NCBI RefSeq assembly: GCF_001653235.2
Contig: NC_035790.1
Location: 3,100,001 to 3,164,000, forward strand
DNA from: Pochonia chlamydosporia 170
Taxonomy: Eukaryota; Ascomycota; Sordariomycetes; Hypocreales; Clavicipitaceae
Length of the DNA: 64,000 bases
Reading direction: 5' to 3'
In this document: in pieces, positions 25,671-38,060 of the stretch
How positions within the stretch are numbered: position 1 is the first letter of the stretch
Layout: every line of letters starts with the position of its first letter
Translations under genes and position numbers: made by a program
Notes under the pieces: model-generated
Told to the model about the DNA's origin: nothing
The model's database searches: none
Seen by the model: only the letters and a program-made list of their open reading frames with translations

Positions 25671-26703
25671 ATGGATGTGCCTGTAGCCGCCAACGTTCTC
25701 GGTACTCTTGGTGCAGTAGGTTCCTGCCAGCGGTCTTATCAAGCTGATACTAACATCACGTACAGGTATGCTGGTCTATTCAGGTGCGTTTTGAATATGC
25801 TACGCGATCACACCCCATGAACCTGACATGTGTTGCAGCTTATTCCCCAAATTGTGGTTAATTACCGCCGCCACAATGCCACGGGGCTCCAGTCATCGAT
25901 GATGATGTTGTGGGCTTGGGCGGGAGTTCCCCTCGGTGTATACAATATCGTGGAAGAGTTCAACATTGCGCTTCGTATACAGCCCCAAATTCTCACTTTT
26001 CTTAGCTTGGTAACCTGGATCCAATGCTACTACTACCAGAGGGTGTGTCTCAAGCTCCCGCAATACCGAGAATGACGCTAAACATGACCAGGGTTGGACG
26101 ATTTCGCGATCATTGCTTACCTTGGCGCCAATTATAGTCATAATGGGAGGCTGCCAAGCCTCTCTCATTATTGGACTTCGAATTCTCAAGTCGCGAAGTG
26201 TACATTGGCCAATGACTCTGATGGCTGTGCTTTCCGCGTGTTTGCTGGCTGCCGGTGTACTGAGCCACTACTGGGATATCTGGGTTCATCGAACTGTCCG
26301 AGGTATATCATTTCTCTTTGTGGGGATCGACGCCGCTGGGGATTTATTCTCTTTGATATCGGTCTTTTTCCAGCCCAAGCTGGACGTTTTGGGAATGGTT
26401 ATTTATGGTACAGAGCTAGTTTTGTGGCTCGGAGTCTTCGCCTGTGGAGGATACTACAACTTTCTTCCATGGGCTCGGAAAAGGTGGCTCGCCAAGCGGG
26501 ATTCACCTGAGGCATATGAAAATAGGGAACTTGATCATGTAGATGCGGCAAACGGGAGCCTCTACTTGCAGGACTTGCCATCATCAACATCGGTTTTCCG
26601 GACGGTGTCAGCAGCTTCTGATGGCCTACGTTCCAGAGCCGTGGTATCAGGAGGACAAAATGGCGGAACTGGGGAGCCAGATGCGATGCATGCAAATCCG
26701 TGA
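25671..26703 (+). CDS. PQ-loop repeat membrane protein
   Basis: Four exons (25671-25715, 25766-25783, 25839-26042, 26092-26703) give 292 residues. The first PQ-loop is assembled across three exons: LGTLGAVCWSIQLIPQIVVNYRRHN, here split so that exon 2 is only 18 nt (VCWSIQ). The next stretch, MMMLWAWAGVPLGVYNIVE and LTFLSLVTWIQCYYYQR, is typical of the family. A hydrophobic block (LTLAPIIVIMGG) and the second PQ-type region (FLFVGIDAAGDLFSLISVFFQP) follow. Seven membrane helices are expected. Relatives (cystinosin, yeast Ypq and Rtc2 proteins, SWEET-like) move amino acids or small solutes across vacuolar and other membranes; the substrate here is unknown. The polar C-terminal tail is Ser/Asp-rich. 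Confidence 0.92.
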
Positions 26704-29700
26704 ACTGCAACTGTGCAGCCATGTTCCTGGCCGGTATGACGGTTTGGTTGTGATCGTCTTGATGTGTATTGGAGAATCGGAGAGGCAAATATCGTTCACG
26801 CTGAGTCAAATGCTTCCACTGAAGCATTATCTTCTTTCGAGAGAGCCGACCATATTATGTGTACTGCAGCCCTGGTGTAATACCGGGTTGTCACTCGTCC
26901 GACAAGGTGAGCAGGACATACCTTGTGCCTTAAAATAGAAATGCGTGGAGTGGGGGTGGAGAGTCCTCCGCCACGACCCTTGGAGGTGAAGTTTGAATAG
27001 AGATACCTTCAATAGCCTTGTCCTTGATGAATCTTGTATCACCGCGGGAAGTGATCAGTTGCGGGCTGGTCTTTTGAATTCGTTGACAGCGTTTTCTTTG
27101 AGGATAAGGGGTTGACGAGGTGGAGCTGGTCCTCCGTATTATTAGAGGTCTCTTCAGTCAATGCGAACCCCTGCCACGATGCCGCTTAGATTGAATGGTC
27201 CATCGTGTCTGATTGACAGGTGACGCCGCTCAGCTCCAGCTGCGGGCCAAGGTTGGTGCCATTTCGTAAACAAAGATTTATTACAATACCCTCTCACGGT
27301 GTGCCAATGTCGTTGTCCAAGTCTGTCACTGTCTGCAACCCCTGTCGGCGCGACGCAAGTCACGTCCCAACGTTTGTCAGATGGCCCAGCAATTGAGCCA
27401 GTGAGATCTGAATTGAATGGGCGGCCAATTAATGTTGCGAACCCTCCGAGAAGGAAACCCAGCGCAGTGGCGGATCTATTTTGCAGACGATCTGTACGGA
27501 GTAAATATCGAGGTATTTCTTACCAACTCCCACGGTGACGACTAGATCTTGCTGACCGTCGAATCGTACCAAAGGGCTGGTGACTGCGTCGGGCTGTAGC
27601 CTGTCAGTGACCTTCATCGTCCATACTTGGTTGTATTGTACAGGCCTGGTGTAAAGCGGTCCGTTCTTGTTTCCTGTCCCATCATTGGCCCAAGCAGCTT
27701 CCAGTCCCTCTGGTCCCTTGGCATCAGCACCCCATTCATGTATGTATTCATGTGGCAGCAGATCTGCATAGTCTCAGATTCCAGAGGCACATGGGGTGGC
27801 CTACAGAGCACCACATCCCAGAAGTCACGAGAGAGTGAGTGCCGAGTGGGCGTGAGGGTGCGGTGCGGCCACTGCCCCGATCTCACCAGAGAGCTTCAGT
27901 CGCCATCATAGGCATGTTTCAAATAGACTTGCAGCGAGTCGATGGTTCGAGTGAGATAGGCAAGTGTCTGCGGGCAATTTCGGCTGTGAGGGTGAAGATC
28001 TGGCTCATCTTGGAGGGCCAAGCATCAGCGTGGTGCCATATTTGGGCTTGGGCTCCCTCAACAGCAGTATCCCGAGGTAAGCAGGTACATGCGATTTGCG
28101 TTTCAATGATGGGACGAATGCCGGTGGCAATCTGACTCCATGTCTCCCGTGGTCCGGCGCGCAGTTACCCGCTAGACTTGTCCATCCCAGGTCTCGCTAA
28201 TTCCACACTCATCTGACACCGACTTACAATCTGTGGTCAAAGGTATTTGAACATATCCAAGTATACACAAACGCAGCTCAATATGCCTCAACACACAACG
28301 CGATATGCGATACCTTTCCTTGTTCAAATACTTCTGACCCCCCACTGTACCACCACGAACGGCAGAGACTTGACTCAATCCGAAGATGGTTCTGACGAGA
28401 TGGTGTGAGTTAGTTGTAAAGGCGGTGGATTGTTTGCGAATTGAATAGCACAGGAACGACGAGACTGCACCTTGGCAAAGCTGCGCCACGATGGCTCTTG
28501 TCAACCTCAGCGCATAAAGGCTGGCGTCGATCGCGTCCGAGCTAGGTTCTGACACCCTGTCCAGAGATGGTAACAGGTATATCGGTCTCTCACCAGCGTC
28601 TGTTATTACTCCTGTATGCCACTTGGCTAGCCCTCCTATTATTGCACAGAGAATGCACGGAGAATGTTGGGCTGGGCCAAGCATCTGGCTGCTGATTGCT
28701 GCATCTGGCGCCACTCACCCCCGTTCCAGGGTCTCAGGCCATTTAGTCTCCCGTTGTGTTTCCACGGATCCCACATTGAAGTCAATCAAGGGCCAGTAAA
28801 TAACCATCAGCCCCGGCCCTATGTACACTTTGTCTCTGCTTTTGTTGCAAGGCGAAGCCACGAGTGAATGGCTGACGACGGCGCACCCGCCCAAGTGGTG
28901 CTTGAAAGGCTTGATTTGATCCGTTTGGAACAGGGCACTCCATCTCTGCCTGTCATCTACCAGTTCAGGTCCTCTGGCGCGTGTGATGCTGTTGCAGATG
29001 GCGCGACCCAGGAACAGGCCGCCAATACTGTACATCCCATCCCTGAGCAGCGAGACAGGAAATACTGGTGCGGATGGTCGAACAGGTTCAAGAAACAGAA
29101 GCCACACGTTTCGCTCCCGCAGTGGCGACGTCGCTGTTTCGCATGGTCTCAAGTCATTGAGGTCAAGGCTTGTGGCATACCATCGTCATTTGGAAGCCCA
29201 CCGTCGAAATGGAGCCAGAATGACCCACCCACCTGTGTCCCCCCATGTCACACGGAATCCCCGTTCGAGCCCAGAGGAAGGGCAGAGAGGGCAGAGCCGG
29301 CACCAGGTCATCTTCAACGGGTCATTTCCGGGGAAAAGGGACAGAGGATCGAACTGCACAGTTGACTCTGGGCCTCGTCACTGCGAAGAGGAAGAAAAAG
29401 AAGGAAGGATCGAAGGCGCATATAATCCCAAATATGGACAGTCTTGTGCATTGCGTGATGCACCAGCAGGGCAGATGGGACCGTGATGGTGATGGTTGAA
29501 GAGACGCGCCGTGCTGAGGGTAATGCTCATGCAGGTTCGACCAGGGCGGTGGACTCTTGTTCCAATATCCAGATTTGTCCATCGTCAATGACCAGCGGCT
29601 GAGAAGCGTGTTGCTGACGGGTGACGATGCAATTAGGTGATAAACCATAGGTTGTCGGGGAAAGGGGAAGCTGGGCCGGCTTGGTTCCAGCGGCGCTGCA

Positions 29701-30133
29701 GGCGAGCACGACAGAGGGACGGCGAAGTCGACGATACTTTTGGCGATGGAGCTAGTGAGTGACCCTTTTTCACGTCTCCATGTCGTTTCGTACCGGCCAG
29801 ACCAGGCTTATTGACCAGACTGCCAGACAAGACTCCAACCAGACTTGACTTGACAACAAGCAGAATCGACATGCAAAAAACCCACAATTGTGTGCCCTTT
29901 GAGACTTTTGAGAACACGCCCCCACACACCCATGCCAACAACGTCTTGTGCCAACGTTCACTTCCATATCCAGGGCCACGTCCATCAAATGCCTGTCCCT
30001 GCTTGCCCGTCCACATGCCCGTACATAATGTACATACACCCTTGCGCACCCCAGCGGGAGTGACAATCGGACATTGGTTCAATCTTTTGTTGGTCAAGTG
30101 CGTGACAGTGTGTCCATCTTGGTCATGGCTGGG

Positions 30134-30172
30134 TTGCCTTGCCTTGCCTTGCCTTACCTTGCTTTGCCTTGC
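30134..30172. repeat. 5-bp repeat (gcctt)
   Basis: About seven imperfect copies of gcctt within the spacer upstream of the Sif2-type gene. Confidence 0.85.
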
Positions 30173-30894
30173 CGGCTGGGCTGGCTGGCGAGCCGTCTGG
30201 TCCCCATGCGTCCATCAAGAGATCCTGTGGTTCCCAAGGCACCTAGGACTGGAACCTGTCAACCAAAGTAGAGACACGCAGGAGGCGGAGATGGAGAAAG
30301 ACAGAGGCGCAGCCGAAACGGCATTTGATGCTTCCAAGGCAAGTCACCAGTTTGTGGACTGGGTTGACGAGTATCTATTGTACGGTTTCGTGGATGCAGA
30401 TGATCGAGGAGGCTGATCTGATGGAATGGCCAGAGCAGAGCAGACATGGCTTGAACTTGGGTCCGGAGTCTGGTACTTGAGGACCTGTGCCACTTTTCGA
30501 TTTGCTTGGGGAACGTTGATGAAGTTTGGAACAAGAACCAGACTGGAAGAAGACTGGGCAAGGTCAGACCAACCAGACCAGATTCGATGTAGGTACCGAG
30601 GTACGTACCTGCGACCAGTTTTGGCGTTTGACGCCAGTCTTGGCCCCAATTCAAGGTCCGAAGGGTTACCCACTTCGCCTGCTTGCACCTGCACTTGCAC
30701 TTGCAATGAGCACAACCATTCCCGACTTCTAGTCACTCTATTTCGAAGGGGGGACTGTGGAGGTCTGGTCAAGCAAGTACCCTTTAATGTACCTGTTCAC
30801 CTCCCTCCTGTCTGCCGGTACCAACGCTTGAGACCAGACCGTCCCTCGATGTCGCCCCAGTTCTCAAGTTCAAGGTTGCCAGGCCCCGGGCCAG

Positions 30895-30945
30895 GCAGGC
30901 CACTCCAGTCCAGTCAATCCAGCCCAGCCCAGTCCAGTCTGTCCA
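30895..30945. repeat. CCAGT/CCAGC-rich repeat
   Basis: Imperfect 5-bp units ccagt/ccagc repeated about nine times, just upstream of the C/T-rich leader. Confidence 0.75.
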
Positions 30946-31227
30946 TGTCTGTCTCGCCAGCCCAGAGCCGAGCAGAACTGAGATGTGGATTTCATCTCGC
31001 TCTTGAATCTTCACTCACTCACTCCCTCACCTTGATTCTCACTTTTTGCTTCATCTCCCCCCCGTCATCGACTCCCCGTGTGTCGCCCTCGCCCCGGCGA
31101 CTGCTCGACGACTTCACCCTCATCGACTGCCACGGAATTTGCAACCCACGACTGTGTTTTTACGTTTGGGAGCACCACCCGGTCACCCGTCGACTTTGCC
31201 GCCAGTTGCGCGGCGCGCCTGGCAACC

Positions 31228-34013
31228 ATGGTGGTCAAGGAATTTCTCGACTCGGATAGGGTCAACTTTCTGATTTGGAGGTTCGTTTTCGACATGCCCC
31301 AAGCACACCGCGCCTCGCTTCGCCTCGGTGCTCTTGACTCAGCTGCTGGATGTGAATCGCCTCAGGGACAAGCTGCAGATTATTTTGCCCTTTTTTTTTA
31401 TCCTCCCGCAGCTCTCCTTGTTGAGTCCATCTGATGCGTGCCAGCACTGACGTTGAGAGCCTCCGTCCCCCGGCTTCTTCCCCAGTCGTTTGCAGGTCCT
31501 TTTTTTTTCTCTGCTAACCGTTGTGCAGGTATCTGTTAGAAGGAAGTACGTGGTACCAGCTTTTCTTTTCGATCGCATCCTGTTTTATTTTTTAATTGTC
31601 ACCCATGACGACGCGCACCGCAGTCCAAATTCATTCTCACAGCAAGACTCGTCTAACTGATCTTTTTTTTTTCTTCCCCCGTTGCAGATTATCGCGAAAC
31701 TGCCGCCAAGTTCCAAAAGGAGTGGCACGTAAAGGAGCCACACCGAGATTTCCCCTTCGCGCCTCATGTCAAGGGCCATGCACTTGTTTCTGTCGTCAAC
31801 AGAGGATTGCTGTACTATGCACTTGAACGTGAATATGCAATCAATCAGGTATGCATCCTTTCCTACTCTTCCGAGCTTTGAGTCTTTTGAGCGGTCGGTC
31901 CTTGCCGGGAATACCGACTCATCTCACCCAAACGCATGGGCTTGGCTTCAACGATTGTCTTTGATTTGGTTTGGTGTGGATGTGCAGGCAGGCAGGCAGG
32001 CGCCTTATCTCTCTCATGGTTGAGCCTTGTCTACGTTTGGCCACCTCGCACAAGTGAAGCACGTACACAATCAAGCAAGCATCGAGGCAAACAAATCACA
32101 TCAACCGACTCGCTCAAGAACATTTTTTTTTTTTACTGACTAGACACTCTTGCGACAGCTTCCTCAAACCACGGCCAGCGCAGAGGCACAGTCGCTGCAG
32201 GTCGGTGTCTTTGGACCACTGAACTCGCAGCAACCGGCCAAAGTGGAAGAAGGGGAAGGCGCTGCAGTCGGCGGCGACCTGGAATCATCACGGAAGCGCA
32301 TCCAACATCAGCTACCGAATGGCTCGCCGGCAAAGAAACCGCGCCTCAGCAATGGCTATACTGATGCATCCGCATCCGCACCCGTGGCCACGGCGGCCAC
32401 CACCACGTCCACAACTACCAACACCACCACAACCTCCGCCACCACACCCATGGACGTCGATCCCAGCCATCAACACCACGCCCACAACCCTCACTCTCAC
32501 GCACATTCTCACGACAACCAGCACGACACCAGCAACAATCACGCCTATCCGTCACCGCTGGAAGGCGAACAATTACCACCGCCCATCACACGCACCGATG
32601 GCCCCGAGCAAGGTACGCAGGTCGACAAGGTGGAGGAGTTATCGCCAGACACAACCTTCATCCGACTCATGGACGACGAACGCTCGTCGCGCAAGGCGTC
32701 GGAAGCCACAGCTACGCCATCTCCCTCCCCAGTAGGCGCTGAGAATGCGCCTGTGTTGCTGCAGTGCGAGTGGAACCCCCGCGACCCATCAATGTTGGCG
32801 GCTGCTGGAACCGATGCACTAGCCCGCGTTTGGACCATTTCTCGTTCCCCGGCTGCTGAGCCACCAGGCAAAGATGGACGAGATCACGTGGCTCCCCTCG
32901 CCAACACTTTGATCGACCCTGATACACCGCGAACAACCACAGTCACGGCCTTATCGTGGACGTCGGATGGCACGGCCATTGCCGTTGCCACTGATTCAGG
33001 GTCGTCGGCCGCGGTGAGTGTGTGGTCGGCCGACGGTGTCCACATGCAGACGATGGAAGTATCAGAACCGCCTGTCATCAAACTCAGCTGGAACCCCAGC
33101 AACACTGCTCTCCTTGCCATTTCACCGGAAAAGGGCGGCGCGCTCATCACGGTTTATTCCTCTGCCACCGGAAATGCCTTTACATATCTTTTACCTGGGC
33201 ATGACATAGGAGCTACGCCGCTTGATGCCGCCTGGACCAATGACGCCGAGTTTTTATTAAGCGGCGGCGAACTACTATTATGTCTTCATTGCACAGAGTC
33301 TTCCATTGTACAAGTACGGAAATTTGAAACCAAAGGGGATGATAGTTTTACACAAGTTCTCTTCGATTGGCGGTCAAAACTCGCTGCTACATCAAGCGAC
33401 AAAGGCACTCTGGATGTAAGTGTATTTTCCACGTCGGGAGACGGTATAGTTGAACAATGCTGACCATGCAAACAATAATAGCTCTGGGACGAGTCGGGAC
33501 AAAGACGATCTATTTCGGCCCACCAAGGAGCCATCACTACCATGGCTTGGCAACCGCTACCACCAAACCAAGCCGCTCCCGACGACGAGCGACTGATTGC
33601 TACTGGCGGCGACGACTGCGCCATATTAATATGGAACGCCAGAAAACCCGAAAGCAAAGCAAAGTGTTTTCTGACCATGGACTCACCGATTGTACGACTT
33701 GCCTTCACACCGGACGGAGCCTTTATTGCTGGTGCCACCTCACGGCAAGTGTTAATATGGAAGGTGGATAACCACACGATGCCCAGAGCAAGCTGGAACA
33801 GACCGCCACACCCAGGCTGGCTCAGCCCAAAGGGAGGCTCGGAGTCTGACGAAGAGGACGAACACTGCCTATGCTGGGATGTTAGTGGACAAAAGCTGGC
33901 ATATGGTTCAAATAGTAGAGTATGTATTGCCATCGTCGCCTGTTGTCGCATGTTCAAATATCATCCATGCTAACACCATGCAATAGCTTGCTGTAATAAA
34001 CTTTAGCAGATAG
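31228..34013 (+). CDS. sif2: LisH-WD40 protein, Sif2/TBL1 homologue (Set3/Hos2 or NCoR-type deacetylase complex)
   Basis: Six exons (31228-31280, 31529-31545, 31688-31848, 32144-33415, 33482-33919, 33987-34013) give 655 residues. The N-terminus, built from three short exons, is a LisH motif: FLDSDRVNFLIWRYLLEGNYRE, then the TBL1-like AAKFQKEW. A Ser/Thr/His-rich linker with a PAKKPRLSNG basic patch follows (about residues 90-240), then a WD40 propeller from about 250 (CEWNPRDPSMLAAAGTDALARVWTI, LSWTSDGTAIAVATDSG, FDWRSKLAATSSDKGTLDLWDESG, LIATGGDDCAILIWNA). This is the order in yeast Sif2 and animal TBL1/TBLR1, scaffold subunits of histone-deacetylase corepressors. Exon 2 is only 17 nt. The last exon codes eight residues (LAVINFSR), completing the final strand. 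Confidence 0.92.
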
Positions 34014-34985
34014 CCCACGCTCAACCATCAAATCAGGACTAGGACCTTGCGACGACACATCCAGCAGGCTCTTGCCCCCCCCCCACCACATATCCGAGCA
34101 AAGACGTATGCGCGACGGGGTGTACGATATTAAAAATTCTATATACTGACCACGATACAACCGATGGTGCGGCACAAATGGGTTGAAAGTGTCTTGAAAA
34201 CCAGACTTAGGCGTATGCGGAAACGCCTCAAGATCAACAAACAAAACGGACGACCTGGCTTTAATGTCTACTTGAAGTTTTTCTTCTTACTCCCCCCATT
34301 CTCATGGACTGTTGGGTCAAAGCAAACTTTCCCATCCGACTATACATGTCAAAGAAAATGGGCAGAGTAAGTTTCTTTTGTATATGATCTGTTGGCTTTT
34401 ACATTGGGACACATCTGGAGTCACAGAAAAACGATGAAGTCAAAGAAGGATGCGGGGAAATTATATATCAAGGGTCTCGGACGATGAAAATGAGGGGATT
34501 AGAGGACGGAGTATTCGAATGTCGGCATCCTTTTTATTATTCATTTTTTGTCATTTCACGTCAATTGGACATTGGCAAGACGGTGGGCGCAGGCGGACCT
34601 GGCAGCATTCATTCGATCGGGGGAGGGGATGGTGTGCATTTGTCGAATTTTTGTTGTTTTATACTTGGACGCATATAGTATGTGCTGGTCTCTTTTGTAA
34701 GCCTTCGGCGCAGGAAACGGGCCGAGGAGTGTATTATACCATGGGCGACTGGCGAATGAGAATTGGATATGTTTTAATTTGTCAACATGCGTAGTAGTCG
34801 ATGAGTGTAATGTCCATGCGATGAAACGAGTGAGTTGTACCGTGCAGCAGGGACAGAACACAGAGTAATGTGAGATGTGACTGAGATGTGGGGTAGAGTT
34901 AGTTCCACCAACCTCACGCACCACATCAACTCTACTTTGTACATACATACTTGACACCATCCATCTTTCCCATGAAACTGGCCCA
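34014..34985. other. Intergenic region between the Sif2-type gene and the small conserved gene
   Basis: No gene seen; only short frames without motifs. Confidence 0.6.
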
Positions 34986-35408
34986 ATGTCCGAATACACA
35001 CCCGAAATGCGCGACCGCCAAGCCCGCGGCAAGAATCCCTACAAGGAGCTTGAAACCGACGACATCCGCCTTGGAAGAGGGTCCGTCAGCCCATCACGTG
35101 GCACTCTGCTGTACTGACGATCGTAGTGTCAAGACTGAGCCGTTTGAGGATCGGGAAAGACGGGGGTTTGCGTTGTCGGTGCTGGATAATCCTGAGCAGT
35201 TGATGATGTATGCGCAGAGCATGGGTGATGTATGTTTCCTGTAGTACGTTTGATATTTTGTGAGATGAGTACTGATTGTGTATTCTAGAGTGTGCCGGGT
35301 CAGAGGTTACGATTCATGGCTATGTTGTGCGGGTTTGAGGAGAAGAAGCACGGTCATGGGCATGGACATGGACATGCGGGCAAGGAGCGAGATAAGGGGA
35401 GGAGATGA
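34986..35408 (+). CDS. Small conserved protein of unknown function with a Gly-His tail (105 aa)
   Basis: Three exons (34986-35080, 35127-35229, 35289-35408; introns of 46 and 59 nt with TAG acceptors) give 105 residues. The core is charged and helical-looking: MSEYTPEMRDRQARGKNPY, then RRGFALSVLDNPEQLMMYAQS and SVPGQRLRFMAMLCGFEEKK. The tail is a run of His-Gly pairs (HGHGHGHGH) ending in basic residues. I believe similar short proteins exist in other ascomycetes but cannot name a domain. The His-rich tail could bind a metal, or may be low-complexity. The gene ends 102 bp from the convergent ADAM gene. Confidence 0.8.
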
Positions 35409-35510
35409 GGAGCTGAGATGGAAAGAAAGATATATAGTTGTATTGTATGCTATGTACGATTTATCCAACGCCATTAATGCTTATTCAAGAAATCACCCCT
35501 ACACTACATC

Positions 35511-38060
35511 CTACATGTAGCGCATTGTTCTGCCTTGGTTTCCCCAGTTTGCGGGCGGGGGAGGATACGGCGGCGGGTCATAGAAGCCGCTTTGTTGAGG
35601 CGGATGGTTGTTAGGATCGGGGAACAGAGCACCCGATGACTCTGTAGGCTGTTGTTGATTCCATGGTCTTGGCTGGTTGTTGTTGCTGCCGCCGCGCCAT
35701 TGCTGCTGCGCCTGTGATGTGGCAGGCCAGTTGTTCATTTCTGGACGGGCTTGTTTCTTCGCGCGCCGTCTGAACATGCGGCGACGGATGCTGCTGGATA
35801 TACAGCTTATGATGGCGATGACGACGAGGAGTCCTACCACGGAGACGATGGGGATGAAGATGGCCTTGTGGTTGTCGATCCACTGCCCAATCTCCTTGAG
35901 GGTCGAACTGCCCTGGCAGCTGCCGCTGGAGCAGTGTCCGCCGGCGCCGCAGCTTGTCCCGTCTACAAAGTACTGGTTGTATGTGACGCACTGGTTGGAC
36001 GGGAGATCTGGCGATGTGCAGGCCAGGGTGCATTCCGTGTCGGGGCAGGCCTTGGTGTTGTTGCGACCCGTCAGGCTGTTGGCCATGTGCTGGCACTGCA
36101 GGTCTCGCGATGTACATTGGCCAGAGGCGCATTGCAGGCCGTTGCCGCACGAGTCGCCGTCGTTCTTGTGCTTGTCATCCGGACATGCTGCCTTGTTGCC
36201 AGGGCACGTTTCTTGAACGTCACATTCGCCGGTGCTGGGCCGGCAGACGGTGCCGCTCGCTGCAAACTTGCATTGATCTGTGCAACAGTCCTCGTTTGCC
36301 GAATCACACACGGAGCCGCTGGTGAACTTGCATGTTTTGGGGTCGCAGCACTTGTTCCCCTTGCAGCCTGCCTCACCGCCGCAGTCGCAGTCTTCGCCCG
36401 ACTCCACGATGCCGTTGCCGCACTGGCTGCCAATGTCCACGTCTGTTTGCACGTTTTTGTTGTCCGTCAGGCAGTTGCCCTTGACCTGGTTGGACTTGAG
36501 GCCGGAGCAGATGTTGCCAATGCTGCAGGGTGAAAACCCCGTGATGCCGCTGCCTGTCGAAGGGTTCATGATGTATTTGCCGCCGGCATCGCACTGGCTT
36601 CTGCTGAGCGGGCAGCAAGCCTGAGAGCTTGAGCTGGCTGGGCACGTCTGCTGCACGCAGTCATGAACGGCTCCAAACGTGTGTCCTGTTTCGTGGGCAA
36701 ATATCTGCCACTCGGTATCGGCCTTGACGACAACGTTTGTGGCGGCCACTGTCTCGTTACGACCGCTGCCGTCCTGGTTGGTACCGCCAGTTCTGCACAG
36801 CATGCCTCGCCAGGCCAGTCCCACGGCTGTCTGCGTGGCACAGGTTGTGAACAGCGTCCAGTATGCGTTTTCGTCCTTGGACTCGCCTCGCCACTTGGAA
36901 AATGTGTTTAGGCGATCGTTGATGGTAACGTCATCACTGCATTTAACGTTCCACGGCGTATTGGCAGGCGTAGAGCCCGTACATCCGCGGTCAATGACGG
37001 TTAGGTTCTTGATAGCCAGTGAGATCTTGAAGGTGCTTTCGTAAACTTCGGACGCCTTGTTTACGTTGCTAATGATTTGCTTCTTGACCGCGCTGGTGCT
37101 GTTGAATGCCGAAAAGTAGTTGCAGTCGGTCACAATGCCAACAAGAGCAACCTTTTTCGTGGTCGGACAGCCGGCTGTCGACCCAATCGAGTTGAGCAGA
37201 TTGAGGCCCGTACCGCCGCTCCCGCCGTCGTCAATCTGACGGCCAAAGAGAGATCCAAAGTTCATGGACCTAAACGAGAGGCTTTCTTGATCTACTTGCG
37301 GCCGGAACTTGCTGTTAAACTCCAATGTGTCGGCATTGCATCTGGACGAATCGGCGACATCACGCTTCAGTTCGGAATGCTCGCCGTCGTCATTCATGAC
37401 ATCGGAATCGCGCCACACAACCATTACATCGTTTCCGGTGGTGGAATCAACAACCGGGTCCTTTGCGTCCCTCATGGATTGGTACTCGGATCGTGGGAGG
37501 ATGTGGTGGTTGTCTCCGTCAATGCGAAATGCGCCATCGAAAATGGGCTTCTCACCATCCTGGTGAATTGAGACCCGCGCCCAACCCGTTTGAGACCATC
37601 CTTCAATACCCTTGCGCTCGATAAACGCGGTTCCGCGGTACACTTTGTCTTCTGAACGGGGTATCTTCTTGACTTCTCGTACTGAGCCGTCCTCGTTTAA
37701 GTGTGTAATGGAAAAGTCCTCGTGGAGGACGTCGTGGTTTGGTTCGAGAGCCAGTCGAACCTTTTGTCGGCCATTATGCAAGGAGAAAATGAGATCGAAT
37801 TTTGAAAATGCGTGAACGCGGTGTGATGGTGTCTTGATGACAGGTTCTTCAACTAATGAAATGTAGCTGACAGGATTTCGCTTAACGGAGTGTGCTGGGA
37901 GATTGGAGTCGTGTTAGCGAGAACTCCTATAAATTTAGGACAGGCTCTTTCGAAACGAGTCCGGCCGCAACGTGAGTCAACAATTGTGCTTACCCAACGA
38001 TGAATGAGCAAGCAAGGCAACGCCTGCAACAGCCGCCGCAAGAGACCGTAGCGAAACCAT
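35511..38060 (-). CDS. ADAM-family zinc metalloprotease with disintegrin domain and membrane anchor
   Basis: Two minus-strand exons (38060-37994 and 37894-35511) give 816 residues. Exon 1 codes a signal peptide (MVSLRSLAAAVAGVALLAHS). A propeptide follows, then the reprolysin-type catalytic domain with the zinc site HETGHTFGAVHDC near residue 422 and the Met-turn Met (KYIMNP) after it. The disintegrin/Cys-rich part starts at CGNGIVESGEDCDCGG, followed by CCTDQCKF and CPDDKHKNDGDSCGNG. One membrane helix (AIFIPIVSVVGLLVVIAII, about 700-720) precedes a basic stop-transfer stretch and a Pro/Gln-rich cytosolic tail of about 95 residues. This matches fungal ADM-A/ADM-B, type I surface sheddases. 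All catalytic residues are present. It is convergent with the 105-residue gene. Confidence 0.95.

Larger units (their letters stand above)
26704..31227. other. 4.5-kb gene-free region upstream of the Sif2-type gene
   Basis: No gene is supported. The longest frame (28868-29365) has no recognisable motif and a biased composition. The region carries GCCTT and CCAGT repeats and several ACCAGAC/GTCTGGT copies (for example near 29,814, 29,839, 30,537 and 30,834). The last 230 bases are C/T-rich, as expected for a promoter or leader. Confidence 0.55.

Noticed and set aside
28868..29365. 165-codon open frame on the plus strand
   Set aside because: Arg/Pro-rich, motif-free, and overlapped by an equally long frame in another phase.
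35751..36533. 260-codon plus-strand frame opposite the ADAM protease
   Set aside because: Antisense shadow of the Cys-rich disintegrin region.
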